Shown: piece by piece, positions 1 to 11,520 of the stretch | Position numbering within the stretch: position 1 is the first letter of the stretch | How the letters are laid out: every line of letters begins with the position of its first letter | Assembly (NCBI GenBank): GCA_963514095.1 | Contig: OY741276.1 | Coordinates: 3,333,603 to 3,397,602, forward strand | Origin: Eutrigla gurnardus | Lineage: Eukaryota; Chordata; Actinopteri; Perciformes; Triglidae | Direction of reading: 5' to 3' | DNA length: 64,000 nt | The notes under the pieces: generated by a model | What the model saw: the letters and a program-made list of their open reading frames with translations, nothing else | Database searches by the model: none | What the model was told of the DNA's origin: nothing | Position numbers and translations under genes: made by a program

Positions 1-476
1 ATACAACACACATTTCAAGACCTTTAGTCTACATCCAAGCACTTTTAAATCCTGGAAAACACCACACTAAAATTCAAGTGTTTTCCAGCACCCGTACAAT
101 CCCTGAAGAGGGACACTGATGGAACCACGGAGAAAGTCGTGATTCAGCTATTTCACTCAAAACAGTGTGACATCATAAAAAAGGCCCTTTCTCTCTCCCT
201 CACACAGGCAGGGGCGAGCGAGATCTGTCACACGACATTAACGGCTTTTATTCATTCGTGAAGATTAATTCCCAGTCGTGTTCGGCCTCCAATGAAACAA
301 AAAACCCATCCAGACTGATCCCAACGGCAGCTTCCTGTTTCACTTCATCACTCACATTAATTCCCATGAAACTCAGAGACCCCCCCCCCCTCGTTTCTCT
401 GAACTATGTCATCACATGAGACAGCTGGAAGGAGCTGCCAAGAGGAGTCGTCTCCCCTCCTGCGTCACCTTCACAA

Positions 477-497
477 CCCCCCCCCCCCCCCCCCCCC

Positions 498-553
<56 letters not shown>

Positions 554-635
554 ACCCCACATGAAACCACATGAAACCACATGAAACCACGTGCTGCCTG
601 CAACCAAAAAACTTTTAGGGCTGCACTTGTGAGAG

Positions 636-702
<67 letters not shown>
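477..702. repeat. Poly-C and (CA)n microsatellites with a 10-bp triplicate
   Basis: A poly-C run (477-497) continues into a (CA)n array to 550. Three exact tandem copies of ATGAAACCAC follow at 561-590, and a second (CA)n array spans about 637-702. Long Cys-Val frames on the reverse strand here are artefacts of the repeat. Confidence 0.95.
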
Positions 703-704
<2 letters not shown>

Positions 705-2720
705 CTTATACTTAAAATAATTTAGAGGAGTTAAAGGGTTCATTATTTATTGGGATGAATATATAAAAGTAGTCCAGGCAGGTGTGTGATGCTGGTGGGA
801 CCCCTAGAGTGACGTCACACCTTCTTTTCTTTTTTTTTTACCTTCCACCTGCCCTCAGCACGACCCCTGCCTTCCTAGAATAGAGTTATTTATAACACTG
901 TACACCTTTTCTATGGCACACTACACTCAGACTAGCTGGTCTGGTCTCTGTGGCTAGACCAGACCCCCCCACCTACCCCCCCACAGTCCCATCGTCAGAC
1001 CACCGGCCTACACTCACGTACCCCCCCTCCCCCCCCATACTCCGGTGTGTGTGCGCGTGCCTCGGCATGTATAACGTTGCGAAAGAGCGCATTCATTTTG
1101 ACAGCGAAAGCGGATGTGGGAGGCAGATTTCTCCCCCCCTCCTCACCCCCCTCCTCTCTTGCGTATGTGGGAAAACGCATATGATCTGTCATAAAACCCA
1201 GCGAGGATAAATAACGATCCATGACATTGATTAGCTGTTAGAAAGAATCAGCAGATAAATCCTTATCAATGAGTTCCTTCTGTCTGATTGCATGAGGAGC
1301 GTTTCTTCCTCCTCCTGTCTGTTGCATCTGTAGGTTTACCTGCTGCCGTGCTGAGCCCTCCAGGCTTCTTCCTACCTACTGCCGTCATCATTACCATCAT
1401 TATTCCCACCTTTTTTTCTGCACAACACAAAAATGTCCCCCTTCAGCCAGGCCTACTCACTGTTTCACACTCAGCCCCTTCCCTTTAAGTCTAATGGGAC
1501 AACTTACCCTCTCTCGCTTTCAGCAGTACAGTGTTGGCTACTATGTTCTCCAGCTCCATCAAAAAAAACAACAACAAAAAATCCTAAATGCAGAGATGTT
1601 CGGGTTCACGGGCGTCTGCGGCGAAAACACAACGTCCTTCAGCTTCTGTGTGGATCTCTGTCTTCGTTCTTTCCTTTCTTCACTCCTCGTCGGGGTCCGA
1701 GCAAATACACTCACTCATATCAGAGTCGTAATGGATCAAACAGGATGTCACAGATTTGCTTGCAGTGTAAGCTGGGCATGGTTCTTGTTGTGGGCTGGAA
1801 GTGCGGCGCTGCATTTCTACTCCAATCCCCCCAAAACCATTCCATGCGTAATTCGGGGTTTGGTGGTGGTGATGGGGTGGGGGGGGGGAGTCTGTCCGAG
1901 GCGGAGGGTGAAGCGAGCCGGGTCCGGGTCCGGGTCTACGGCGGATTTCCTTTCCCCCCCTTACAGCGGTAGACCAGCACACGAGCAGCTTTACATTACA
2001 ACAGCAGGGGTTGGTTGAGCGCACCAGAGAGGACATCAAGCGCGCCCCCCTCCTCCTCCTCCTCCTCCTCCCCCTCCCCTGTTGGTGCGTAATCAAAGTG
2101 GGCGGGGCCTCCGTGTCACGGCTGCGTCAAGCCGGAGACAGAAACAACTCCACCGCAAGTGAAGCGGATTTATCGGCAAAATAAAAGCACATCATTAGAA
2201 TGTTTTTTTTTTATCTGGCATTATAGACTCACGTCCAGCAAAACGAGGTCTAATCAACCAAATTATTAAAAAAAAACTCAAGGGTCACACGTTATATTAC
2301 TGGATCGAATCCCTTTTTTTTTTGCAAAAGCCACATAAATGCTCCTTCTCTTTTTATCCTCTTGGTTTTAACTGCACATTGTCTCTATTGCATTGACACA
2401 AATAGGGAGTTATATGTATATAAATATAATGTGGTGAAATGTAAAGTCGCCCTCTGGTGGTAGAACTTCTACATGACGATCAATATGATGGAGATACTCC
2501 ATCAGGCACTTGAGTGAATTATTTTTTAAGCTGCTCTTCATGCTGCTCAGGTTTACCGATGATGACACTATTCATGATTAAACGGGTACGTATGGATGCA
2601 TGTTTATTTTTAAGTGAACAACGCTTGTTTGTCCGGGACTCATACGGGTCAGTCAGTCCATGTTTTCAAGTCTTAACCCTGAGATTCCAAAAGTGACAGA
2701 TATAGTGAGTGGCATACCAG

Positions 2721-2967
2721 TTAAAGAGGACTTATTCAGGTCCTGTTCTGGTGCGTACTTGTAGTTCAGCTTCCTACTAGAAGACGCTGTCATGCTTTAA
2801 TGCTTAAAAAGAAAACCCCGCTGTATTTTTCTGCAGCTCTTCTCAGCCTCTCTGTTTGACCTCCTGCCCCTCCCTCCCAAAAAGCCCAGTTGACCTTTAC
2901 AAGCGCACAAAAACAATCTTACACACTAAAGGAAACGATAAGTAAAAGCATAGTATATCCTCTTTAA
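2721..2967. mobile_element. Putative 247-bp inverted-repeat element (MITE)
   Basis: TTAAAGAGGA at 2721-2730 is matched by its exact reverse complement TCCTCTTTAA at 2958-2967, framing 247 bp with no coding potential. Because both ends carry TTAA, a TTAA target-site duplication around a shorter terminal repeat is an alternative reading. No second copy was noticed in this window. Ten-base arms alone are modest evidence. Confidence 0.4.
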
Positions 2968-3977
2968 GTCATTTTCCTGCATGTCTGTCATTTTACAGAC
3001 TTTTATTTTGAAGGTTGCCCGGTATTCATACTGTAACTGTACAAAGTTTGACTTTTTTTTTTTTTTTTGCATGCAGGCTGCTGTACAATGTTCACAGTGG
3101 AAGAACAAGAAAAAACCCTTGAACATGCATTGAATCTGGGTGCAACCTGGTGAAGAGTTCAAACCTCCCAGTCACCCTGAATGCTGCTGCAGCAGCCACT
3201 TGTACAAGTCTCCTGAAGCATCATGGGATGCCTGTTTTACATTAACTCACTTGCATCCGTCCAAACGATCAAGCAGCTTGTTATCGACTGATGAAGGCAG
3301 ATTAGGATCGACTTCCCCGGACGTGCTCTTATCTTTCCAAACAGGACACGCGGCGGTCTGATGCACCGATACGCCGCCTGGTTACATTGAATTACTCCTG
3401 ATGAAGTTTCCTCTTGGGGCATGACGGATGCACGAGCCTCAACGTTGTGATGTCACGGGTGCAGCGTGGTCTGCGTCACATGGGACCAGAAGGTCGCCCC
3501 CCCAAAATAGTTCAGCCCTTTATAATAAAGCATTTTGAATACAACACAAACAGAAACGGGGTCACAAATGTGTTCAAGCTCGCCTTTCCATAATGAAAAA
3601 CTAAACTCTTTAATGGGAGTTTCTGTTTCACCCACACATCCCCAAATAAAAAAGGTCACTGACAACATAGAAAGTGCTGCTGTAAAAATAATTGCTAAAT
3701 TGCAGACGGGGCGATCGCACGTGAACACATGATTCTCTCTTTTTTTTTTTTTTTTTTTTTGCTGGAAGGATCTGCAGAGCTGAGAGCAGCCGTCACATTT
3801 TCTTTTTCTTCTCCGGATAATTCAAACGTAAAATTCATACAGTACACTACAGTCTACAGGCCCAGCATGATGGAGGCTTGTACCCACAATAAAACACAAA
3901 AAGTGCTCTTTCAAACTCAACGTAAAACTCATCAGTCTGATACAAACTGAGGAAAGAGGCTGGCGGCGCGATCAAGG

Positions 3978-5897
3978 TTAGTATTCGTCCAAGTTGTCAG
4001 CTTTGGGGATGGAAAGGCCTCGGTCCTTCAGCGCCTGCATCTTCACTTTCTCCGTCTCCTGCTTGGCTTGCTGCTGCAACCGCTGCTCCTCCAGGATCTC
4101 TTCGATGGAGACCTGCTGCAGGACCGTGTCGCAGGGCTTATCCACGTCCTGCAGAGACAGGAAATAGAAATCACACATCGTGTACATCAGCAAAACTTCA
4201 GATTAAAGCTTATGGCACAAGAAACATTCAATATGCAAATATATCCCTGCTGGTATGGACGATATGAATCAATATTATCCTGATATTCATCCAAAATATG
4301 CCCAAAATGGCACTTTATCAAATATTTTGTTGAGTCCCATAAGAAAATAAAATCTTAAATAAGATTATCGTAAATTATAAAGGATAAATACATTTTAAAA
4401 ATGTGTTTTTGTATGTTGTATTTTTAAAACCAGGCTGTATTTTTCACTTCTCTACCACGATAACGAGCTGGACGGCTTTTTCCACCTGTGGAGATATTGA
4501 CGATTATCCTGATAAATGGAAATTCTACATGATCAATCAGTGATAAAATCCCATATCGTCCCATCCCTACTTTCTACTGTGATGAAACCACAAAACGGAC
4601 AAAACCTCCACCAACAATTCCGCCTTTTTTCCAGCAATTAAAACATAAAATGAATAATAAATGAAACATCAAATCAGTGTAATTATCGGGCTATAGCGAG
4701 GAGAACCTCTCCGACCACAGACGATGTTAACATCCTCATGCGTCTGTTAATTAAAATTGCAAGAGATTATCCTGCAGCCTGATGACCAAATGCAGATTTA
4801 TGACTGAAGGTGTGAAGTGTTTTTACAGCAGAGAAACAGACAAACACGGTCACGGTAATGTGTTTCATTGGACTCCTATTAGAGACACCTGATGATGACA
4901 AACATAATATTACAGTTAAATAGTTATCATGTATTTAATGTTCTGGATAGCAGCATGTTTGAGTGACTGAGCAGGAGTTACATGTTTCTGTAGCTTTGAG
5001 ATGTATTCATATTTTGTTTGTGGTACAGTAACTCAAGGCGGCATATATTTTAAAAAGATAATAGCTTGTGTGAGCTTTACCTGAGTTATTCTAGTCAGAA
5101 ACATGCAGAACCAGCATAAAACATCTCATTCTGCATGTTTGTTTACAAAACAAGCCGTTATAATAAATTAGCCTCATCTCATCAAATAAGAAAAAAATAG
5201 AAATGGATGATTTATTAAAGCAGCCGAGATTTACTTGCAATAAAGTGACTCACCGCTCCGGAAATATTGAAATATGGAGACATCAGCTCCTGTATTTGAG
5301 ATAAAGTTCACCTGCAGCTTCCAAAGAAATGTATAGAATCATAATAATGTGACTCTCTACTCCCACATCCATTACTACATCACATACAGCCCGAACCACA
5401 CACACTAAAACACACACACACTAAAACACACTTACTATCTCTCCCAGCAGCACCACATTCTCTCCTCTCACGATGAAGATTCCTCTGGGGATGTCACCGA
5501 ATTTCTTCCCCACGTGGATGCGTTCAACTGTCTGGTGAAAAACTAAATTGGCTAAAGAGAGAGACAGATAAATAAAGAGCAGTGTTACATGACAAAGAGC
5601 CGCTGTGAAACATAATTAAAAAGGGTAATTCAATGAGATATCTACCAAACTGATCAATGCTTCTGAGGTAACCGATCAGCGTCCTCCCATCTCGGAGCAG
5701 CACCAGGTGCTTCTCTGCGAACCAAACACACGTTTACTTGCAAGCGGGTCTAAGATCAGTTTGCATCCAGACACGATGCCACATTTTTCTTTTCAACAAA
5801 CCGCGTCTCTCTCTGTCTCTGCGAGGGAGCGGCTCCTCGGCTCAGACTTACTGTCGATGTCGTCAATGAGGCTCGCCGTCCCTGGTACGTAGTTCAT
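3978..5897 (-). CDS. lsm1: U6 snRNA-associated Sm-like protein LSm1
   Basis: LSm1 is the defining subunit of the cytoplasmic LSm1-7 ring, which with Pat1 binds oligoadenylated mRNA 3' ends and promotes decapping in P-bodies. Four coding exons on the minus strand (5897-5852, 5714-5646, 5551-5436, 4148-3978) join in frame to 133 residues, the same length as human LSM1. The start reads MNYVPGTASL; the Sm fold follows, with motifs such as LVLLRDGRTLIGYLRSIDQF and IFIVRGENVVLLGEI. The C-terminal helix contains QQVSIEEILEEQR and ends ALKDRGLSIPKADNLDEY, an LSM1-specific tail. It lies head to head with bag4, as in human 8p11. An inverted-repeat element occupies part of the long last intron (4149-5435). 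All splice borders are GT-AG. Confidence 0.97.
4249..4570. mobile_element. hAT-like MITE, copy 1 (lsm1 last intron)
   Basis: The left end reads about GGTATGGACGATATG and the right end CATATCGTCCCATCCCTAC, which are imperfect inverted repeats. The interior is AT-rich and non-coding. The same interior order recurs at about 17340-17489 and, inverted, at about 30200-30548. The GATATCGTCCC-type ends resemble those of common vertebrate hAT-derived MITEs; assigning the superfamily is inference because no clear 8-bp target duplication was seen. Confidence 0.6.
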
Positions 5898-6720
5898 CTT
5901 GGGGCTATTGCTCTTTATTATTTAGCTGTATGTCTTTATGTAAACGTCAAGCCATGAATGCTTCAAAATATGTTGCTCTCAAGTTGCGTACAGGAAGCTT
6001 CTTTATAGACGCCCGGGATAAACTTCCGGTAGTCTCTTAACCCTTTGGGCGCTGCGAGACAGTTTTTAAAAAAATATATAATTATATTCACTAAATGTTT
6101 AAGAAAACACATTTAAATAAATGTACCACCAAAATAATATTTTTAAAAGATTAAAATATTAGTTAATATTGAGGGATAAAAAAGGAGTATGTTTTATGAC
6201 GTGTTTTGTCTGGTAGCGTCATCTGACACCAAAGATCGTATATTTGACAGATTTGGAACAATTCGACACTTTTTGCTCGTGTAGAATACAATTATTTAAA
6301 TTTTAAATTTTCCTAAAAAAAACAAACAAACAAACACTAGAGCTTCTGTAAAATCGCTCATCTTTATGCAGCGTGGGTAAAATAAAAAATACCGTTATTT
6401 ATTAATTTAACGAGCTCCGCAGTGACGTTTTTAAGTTCCGTGAAAAAGCGGCGGAGTGAGACCTCTTACGTTTTTCTCGTGCCCTTCGTTAAAGAGACAG
6501 GACACCCGATGGTCCGAGTTTAGTGTCATTCCGCCACTTCCTGATTACAATCAGACGATCTGTTACTTTTTAATGTGTGTGTGGGGGAGAGGAAAAAATT
6601 GATAGTGTTGTTGTTAACTGTTTGGACCAAGTAAGGGAATAATAACGTTAGTCTCGTTAACGGTTTTTTTTCCTAACAATGGCGGATAAGAGGACGGCGG
6701 CCGGGGAACGCGCTTAGCTG
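5898..6720. promoter_or_regulatory. lsm1-bag4 bidirectional promoter interval
   Basis: The start codons of the divergent genes lsm1 (5897, minus) and bag4 (6721, plus) are 823 bp apart, so this interval must hold both 5' UTRs and probably a shared promoter. No TATA box was identified with confidence. The lsm1-proximal half is AT-rich; the bag4-proximal part (about 6400-6720) is richer in CpG and holds a short upstream ORF at 6679-6717. Confidence 0.6.
6679..6717 (+). promoter_or_regulatory. Upstream ORF of bag4 (12 codons)
   Basis: ATG at 6679 lies in a good initiation context (A at -3, G at +4), encodes 12 residues (MADKRTAAGERA) and stops at TAG 6715-6717. The bag4 start codon at 6721 follows only 3 nt later. 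If it is in the mRNA, it should reduce bag4 initiation. That is inference from general uORF behaviour. Confidence 0.5.
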
Positions 6721-9656
6721 ATGCATCATCATCAAATGCAGCCAAATCTGAAATCCGGCTGGCCCTCCTCGACTTGTAACTCTGAAAATACTAACGGAAA
6801 CTACAACGCCATGGTGAGTGAGAGAGCGGGAAATACATGCCATTGCGTTTGAGTGTGTTTTGTATGTTTCTGAAAACTACCCGGCTTCGTACAGAGACGT
6901 TATTACCTAAGCTAGCTAGCTAGCTAGCTAAAGCTTCCGTTCGGCTGCGCTAGCTGGACGTGCTAACGGAAGCTAGCTGGCGTTATGTAATAGTTAACGC
7001 TACGCTGCTTCTTTCAGCTTGTCGCCCGGACTTTTATCACATTTGTCTGGACGTGACAGCGCTGTTTTATGGTGTCAGACTGTGCACTGGTTTGATAAAT
7101 AAACATTAAACGCTTGTGGCCTGTTTTCGCTTAGCTGCTATGTGTGTGTAAAAAAAACAACAAACAGGTCCAGCAAGCAGTGTCACTTATAATTGTATTG
7201 ACAGTAAGCATGTGGTTGACAGTTTCCTGTTGGATTGAGCTCAGTAAACAAACAGTGTTTGGTGTATTTTCCTCTAAATGACTCTCTCTCTCCTCCCCCC
7301 CCCCCCCCCCCCCCCCCCCTCCTATTCTGTGTTGACAGGACGCCCCTCAGTATCCAGGCTACCCTCCACACTACTGGTACCCCCAGTCTCACTCCACAGG
7401 ACACTATGCAAACACCTATCCTTCGGGCTCAGAAGTCCAGCCCCAGTACAATCCACAGGTACGGCTCATGGTGCAACCTGACCCTTGACCCCCCCCTTCT
7501 AAATCCCCAGGCTGCGAAGGGGTCAGTAAATCTACTCATTATCCTTAAAGGACCATACCTGTCTAGTTCTGACTTCTGTCCATCAGCAGAGATTTAGTCT
7601 TCCACCACTCTATAGCATAGCTATGAGACGTCTCTGCGTTTATGTAATTCAACTGTGTGAAAATCCCAGCATTGTTTATTTGATCTAAAATTAATGTAAG
7701 CCATTTATAAAAAATGTGCATCGATATCAAAGCACGTCTGCGTCCAAAGCTAGGAGCAGGTTTTGGGTGCACTTGTTGTCACAGTCCAGCTGCTTCCAGT
7801 TTATGTAAGTGGCCCGGGTGGAGCTAGCCGGTTAGCAACACATGTTCCCTTGGTTGCATCCCAACAGTTCTCTAGCTGGCTTCTGATTGGACTTTGTATC
7901 GAGGATGCGGTTACATAAACAACGCCTGGTTTACTATTCAATGTAGAGAAGAAGATACTGGTCAGAGAACAACTTCCCAACACTCCCAGTATGAATGTGA
8001 GGAAGACTAACTGGGAGAAGCTGAAAATCATTTGTTTATGGCGATTAGTGAGCCGTGTCAGTACGAGCATGAAATCCACATCAAGCCTGAGGTCTAACTC
8101 TCAGCCAATCATTGACCTCCTTTATTACGCCGGGAAAAGTAGTTCCTTACAAAAATGTACTACGAGGTAATCGTGTCACACATTTTCAGGTACATTCTGA
8201 AATAGTTATTGAATATGGTCAAAACGTAAACACTATGTAAGAAAATAAAGCAATTTTGGTAAAAACTGTGTAGAGGTTTGTTTAAAGTAGGTGACCAATG
8301 TTGTCGATTGACAATGACGTGTAGTTACACTGGAATGGTCTCCTAAATGCTTTTGCTTCTCCCTCACATCTTCTTTCCACCATGTCAGAAACAGTTACAC
8401 CTCTACGACGTCTTGTGCTTTCCGTGCAGGTAATGCCTGCAGGTTATCCAAATGGCCACGGCGTCTACAGCCCGGCGCAGAGTCAATATCCGGCGAGTGG
8501 TTTCCACCCATCCAACCCTTTCTACTGTGCTGACACCCAGAGACCGGCTCCAGGTCCTTACCCTAACCAGGGCTGTCCAGCGGAGCAGAGCAGCGGGCCC
8601 TCTGGGCAGCCTCACTCTCAACACCAGCATCATCACTATCCTGGTCCACACTGTCAAGGGGTGAGTCCACTTAAACCACGATGTTGGAAATAGTATTTGA
8701 TAAATGTAGCATTACTTTTGATTGTCTCTGATCACGATGAAAAAAAAGTATGCTTGGAAATACCAAAACTGTCTTGCCTCTCCTTCCAGGGTGCTGGATA
8801 TCCTCCCGGGGCGTATCCTCACTACAGTGAAGGTGGTCACGCAATGACTTCGAACCCCCCATACCCCGCTGGCCAGCCTCTCCACCCAAACCCCCAGGGT
8901 GAGACGTGGGCGCACTCCGGCGCGTACGCCCCCCCACAGCAGCAATGGCAGGCGGGTCAGCAGCCTCCACAAAACCACTACGGAAATCCCGTGCGTCCAC
9001 TGCATCCTCCGGCATGGCCCGGGACCGGAACTGGTGCTCCGCCACCATACCAACCCAAGGTATGAATGAGCAGTTACTGTATTTCAGTGTGATTTGGTGT
9101 TTGAATTAAGTAAAATGTAAAGAAAGGCTGAAATAAAACACAAAGTACTATTCAGCTGATCATATGATTTATTTGCTTCATGCTTCTGTAGGACCAGCAG
9201 CACCAACGCGCCCCACAAGTGGGACCTAAACCCAGGCCGACCCCATCCCTGAACCCCCCCAATGGAAAGCCTGCTGAAATAAGTTCACCTCCCCAATTGT
9301 ACAACAAAACCAGCATAGGCGAGCCCAAACCTTCACAAGGTGAGCCCCCGCCCTCGGCCCCGGCCCAAGGTCCCGCTCCAGGCCCGTATGGACCTCAGCC
9401 CCTGAGCGATAACCCCGGCCTGGCTAAGGTCCTACAGGTCATGAGCAGAATGCCTCTGCTTCAGGAAGACGTGGATGAGTTTGTGGGGAAAAAGTCCGAC
9501 AAGAGCTATCGGTGTCTGGAGGAACTGCTGACCAAAGAGCTGCTGGTGCTGGACTCTGTGGAGACTCAGGGACAGGAGAACGTCCGGCAAGCCCGAAAGG
9601 AGGCCGTACAGAAGATCCAGGCCATTCTGGACCAACTGGAGAGGAAAGCCTTCTGA
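6721..9656 (+). CDS. bag4: BAG family molecular chaperone regulator 4 (SODD)
   Basis: BAG4 is a cytosolic co-chaperone whose C-terminal BAG domain binds the Hsp70 ATPase domain; it is also known as silencer of death domains for TNFR1/DR3. Five exons (6721-6813, 7339-7458, 8430-8660, 8790-9059, 9192-9656) are all phase 0 and give 392 residues; human BAG4 has 457. The first 300 residues are low-complexity, rich in Pro, Tyr, Gln, Gly and His, as in mammals. The BAG domain fills the last about 80 residues, with DEFVGKKSDKSYRCLEELL and LDSVETQGQ followed by the conserved RQARKEAVQKIQAIL. A poly-C tract (about 7290-7321) lies just before the exon 2 acceptor. The start is the first ATG in frame with exon 2; the ATG at 6679 is a separate short frame. 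Confidence 0.95.
6905..6980. repeat. (GCTA)n run and 10-bp inverted repeat in bag4 intron 1
   Basis: A GCTA tetranucleotide run occupies about 6911-6930. AGCTTCCGTT at 6932-6941 is the exact reverse complement of AACGGAAGCT at 6965-6974, so this stretch could form a short hairpin. Confidence 0.7.
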
Positions 9657-11520
9657 GCTGGACTTAATTACTGGTTTGTGGGTCACTAAATCTTGCTGTT
9701 TTCTTCTTCCAGATCTTCCATGGACATAATGAGGGTCTAGTCTTCTCTCTCTCTTTCTCTCTCTCTGAGCCGTGTTATCTTTAAGGGTTTTTTTCTTTCT
9801 TCACCACCATGATATAAAATGCCCGGAATGAGTGGCATCCACCAAGACAAGAGCAATTACCGATACATGGAATCAACCTTTTAAAGCCTAATTATTCTAT
9901 ATGTGATCTGATGGTTGCACATCCCATAAGTGACGTTCAGCCTCGGCGAGAGACTGCCGGCTCCACAACCTGACGCTCTCGCTCCGCTTCTCTTCAACGT
10001 CATGCCTTCTGCCAGCACCAAGCAGGGCAGAGTCACAGGCAGGGGAACTCTCCAGGCTCACCCCGTCGGTGGTCTCCCATTCAGATTCACGCTGTCCCTC
10101 AGGATTGTGGTTCGGTTTATTATTTTTTTTTGTCTGATCCCACATCTGACAACACGTGCGCTTCATTAGCTGTCTGTTCTCACTGTCTTTTCTTGCACGA
10201 TATTGTCCTCACCCCCTTCCTATTAGAGGCCGTACACTTAGTTGCACACACTTTTTTGTCTCCTCTGCAGGAAAAAAAACGTGCAAAGCCTTTTTTTTTT
10301 TCCTTTTCAACTGTGCTCCCAGCCCTGCATGCAACGTAATACCAGACAAGCACTCAATACAGTCATCACATCTCAGAGCTCGTTCCAGGGCCTAGAGCGT
10401 AGCAGATTAGATCGCTGTCCCATTATTCCATCTTTTTGGATGAAATTTCTTCCTAATTGCAGACCTAGAATCAGACCTACATATGAATGCCATGTATTTT
10501 ACTCTAGGAACTACTGTTATTACAGATACATAGGATATAAGGAAGTTTAAGAATTACTTGAAAATATGTTAAAATTGTGTTCTTTTTATCCCCTTTTGAG
10601 TCTTTGGAATATGACAAGCAAAGTGAAATGTATTTTGAGAATGAAATGTTCAATCGGTTGCTGTAAAGGTATAGGACGTACTTCAACATTTTCAGTGATG
10701 TTTTTGTGCTTAAGGACAATGTTGGTCACAGCACTTGGATCAAGTGTTTAATTTAGACCCTGTTTTGATTTTCTGTCGCACTAATATCCTTGTTATACAA
10801 AACTTGATTTGTACCATAATCTCTTTTTTTTTCAATCATTTTCACCGGTTTAAAATAGAGTGCCATGTTTTAGGGGAGGGGTTTATATAATTAGGGGGAA
10901 AAAATAAAAAAAATATGATCACAAGCTTTGCATGAAAAAAACCAAACGCCTGTCATATGTGTTCATTTTCCTGTGCTGTTTCTGTTGAGATGGAGCACAA
11001 CTGTACAGTTGCAGATGTAATGCATGTTTCCAACTCAAGAGCTCAAGTCTTTGCCTGATAATTATTGAAATTATTATTAACTGAGAAAATAGAGAAATAA
11101 TTAAAAAATGTCGGTATATTTTTTAAACTGTGCTCAAATATTTTTTCCACACTTTTATATTCTACATTAATACAATTTACAGAGCAAATTAATGTATCCG
11201 TTGTTTAAAAAGGAAATAATGAGAAATTGCCTGTTTTTTTCCCCCTGTTGAGTGGAAACTGCTGCCTGGGTGCACACACTCCCAGCATACAGGTCTTTAA
11301 ATAGCCGGCTATTTTGATGCAAAAGCATAACACAGGCCCCCGGGGGCTCCAGGCACACTAGACTGGATTATCCGTGAGGGTCAGATGGCCTCACAGACCT
11401 TAGGACACCCTTTGGTGAGGAAGCACCTGCGCCATTCATTCTGCTAAGTGGCTGCATTATTTTAAATTTCTCTACTGCTTATGGTCTTGAAGCTGCTGTT
11501 TAGAAAACTGAAAACAGAAA
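9657..11520. other. bag4 3' UTR and spacer to the DUSP gene
   Basis: No further coding exon is seen. The T-rich sequence after the bag4 stop is probably its 3' UTR; an AATAAA at 10903-10908 is the best poly(A) signal candidate, giving a 3' UTR of about 1.25 kb. A perfect 16-bp palindrome, AAATAGCCGGCTATTT, lies at 11299-11314, about 200 bp before the next start codon, and a CACCTG E-box core is at about 11425. Confidence 0.6.

Larger units (their letters stand above)
1..3977. other. Gene-poor left flank downstream of lsm1
   Basis: No open reading frame here could be assigned to a protein family, and no convincing exon series was seen. It contains poly-C plus (CA)n arrays at 477-702, a GC-rich island with a CTC triplet run and a GGGCGGGG box at about 1600-2160, a short inverted-repeat element at 2721-2967, and poly-T tracts at about 3050-3068 and 3740-3760. 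The part nearest 3977 probably carries the lsm1 3' UTR, because lsm1 is transcribed leftwards and its stop codon is at 3978-3980. The GC-rich island could be the promoter of a gene outside the window, which is inference only. Confidence 0.6.

Noticed and set aside
404..699. Reverse-strand frames rich in Cys-Val
   Set aside because: They are (CA)n dinucleotide repeats read as protein; the same pattern recurs at all TG/CA arrays in the window.
1680..2096. 138-codon reverse-strand frame with poly-Arg and an acidic end
   Set aside because: Most of it is CTC-triplet and poly-C derived (Arg and Pro/His runs) and no known family was recognised; kept only as a weak observation.
8382..8693. Possible extra bag4 start inside intron 2
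   Set aside because: The frame is exon 3 extended upstream into the intron past a clear CAG acceptor at 8427-8429.
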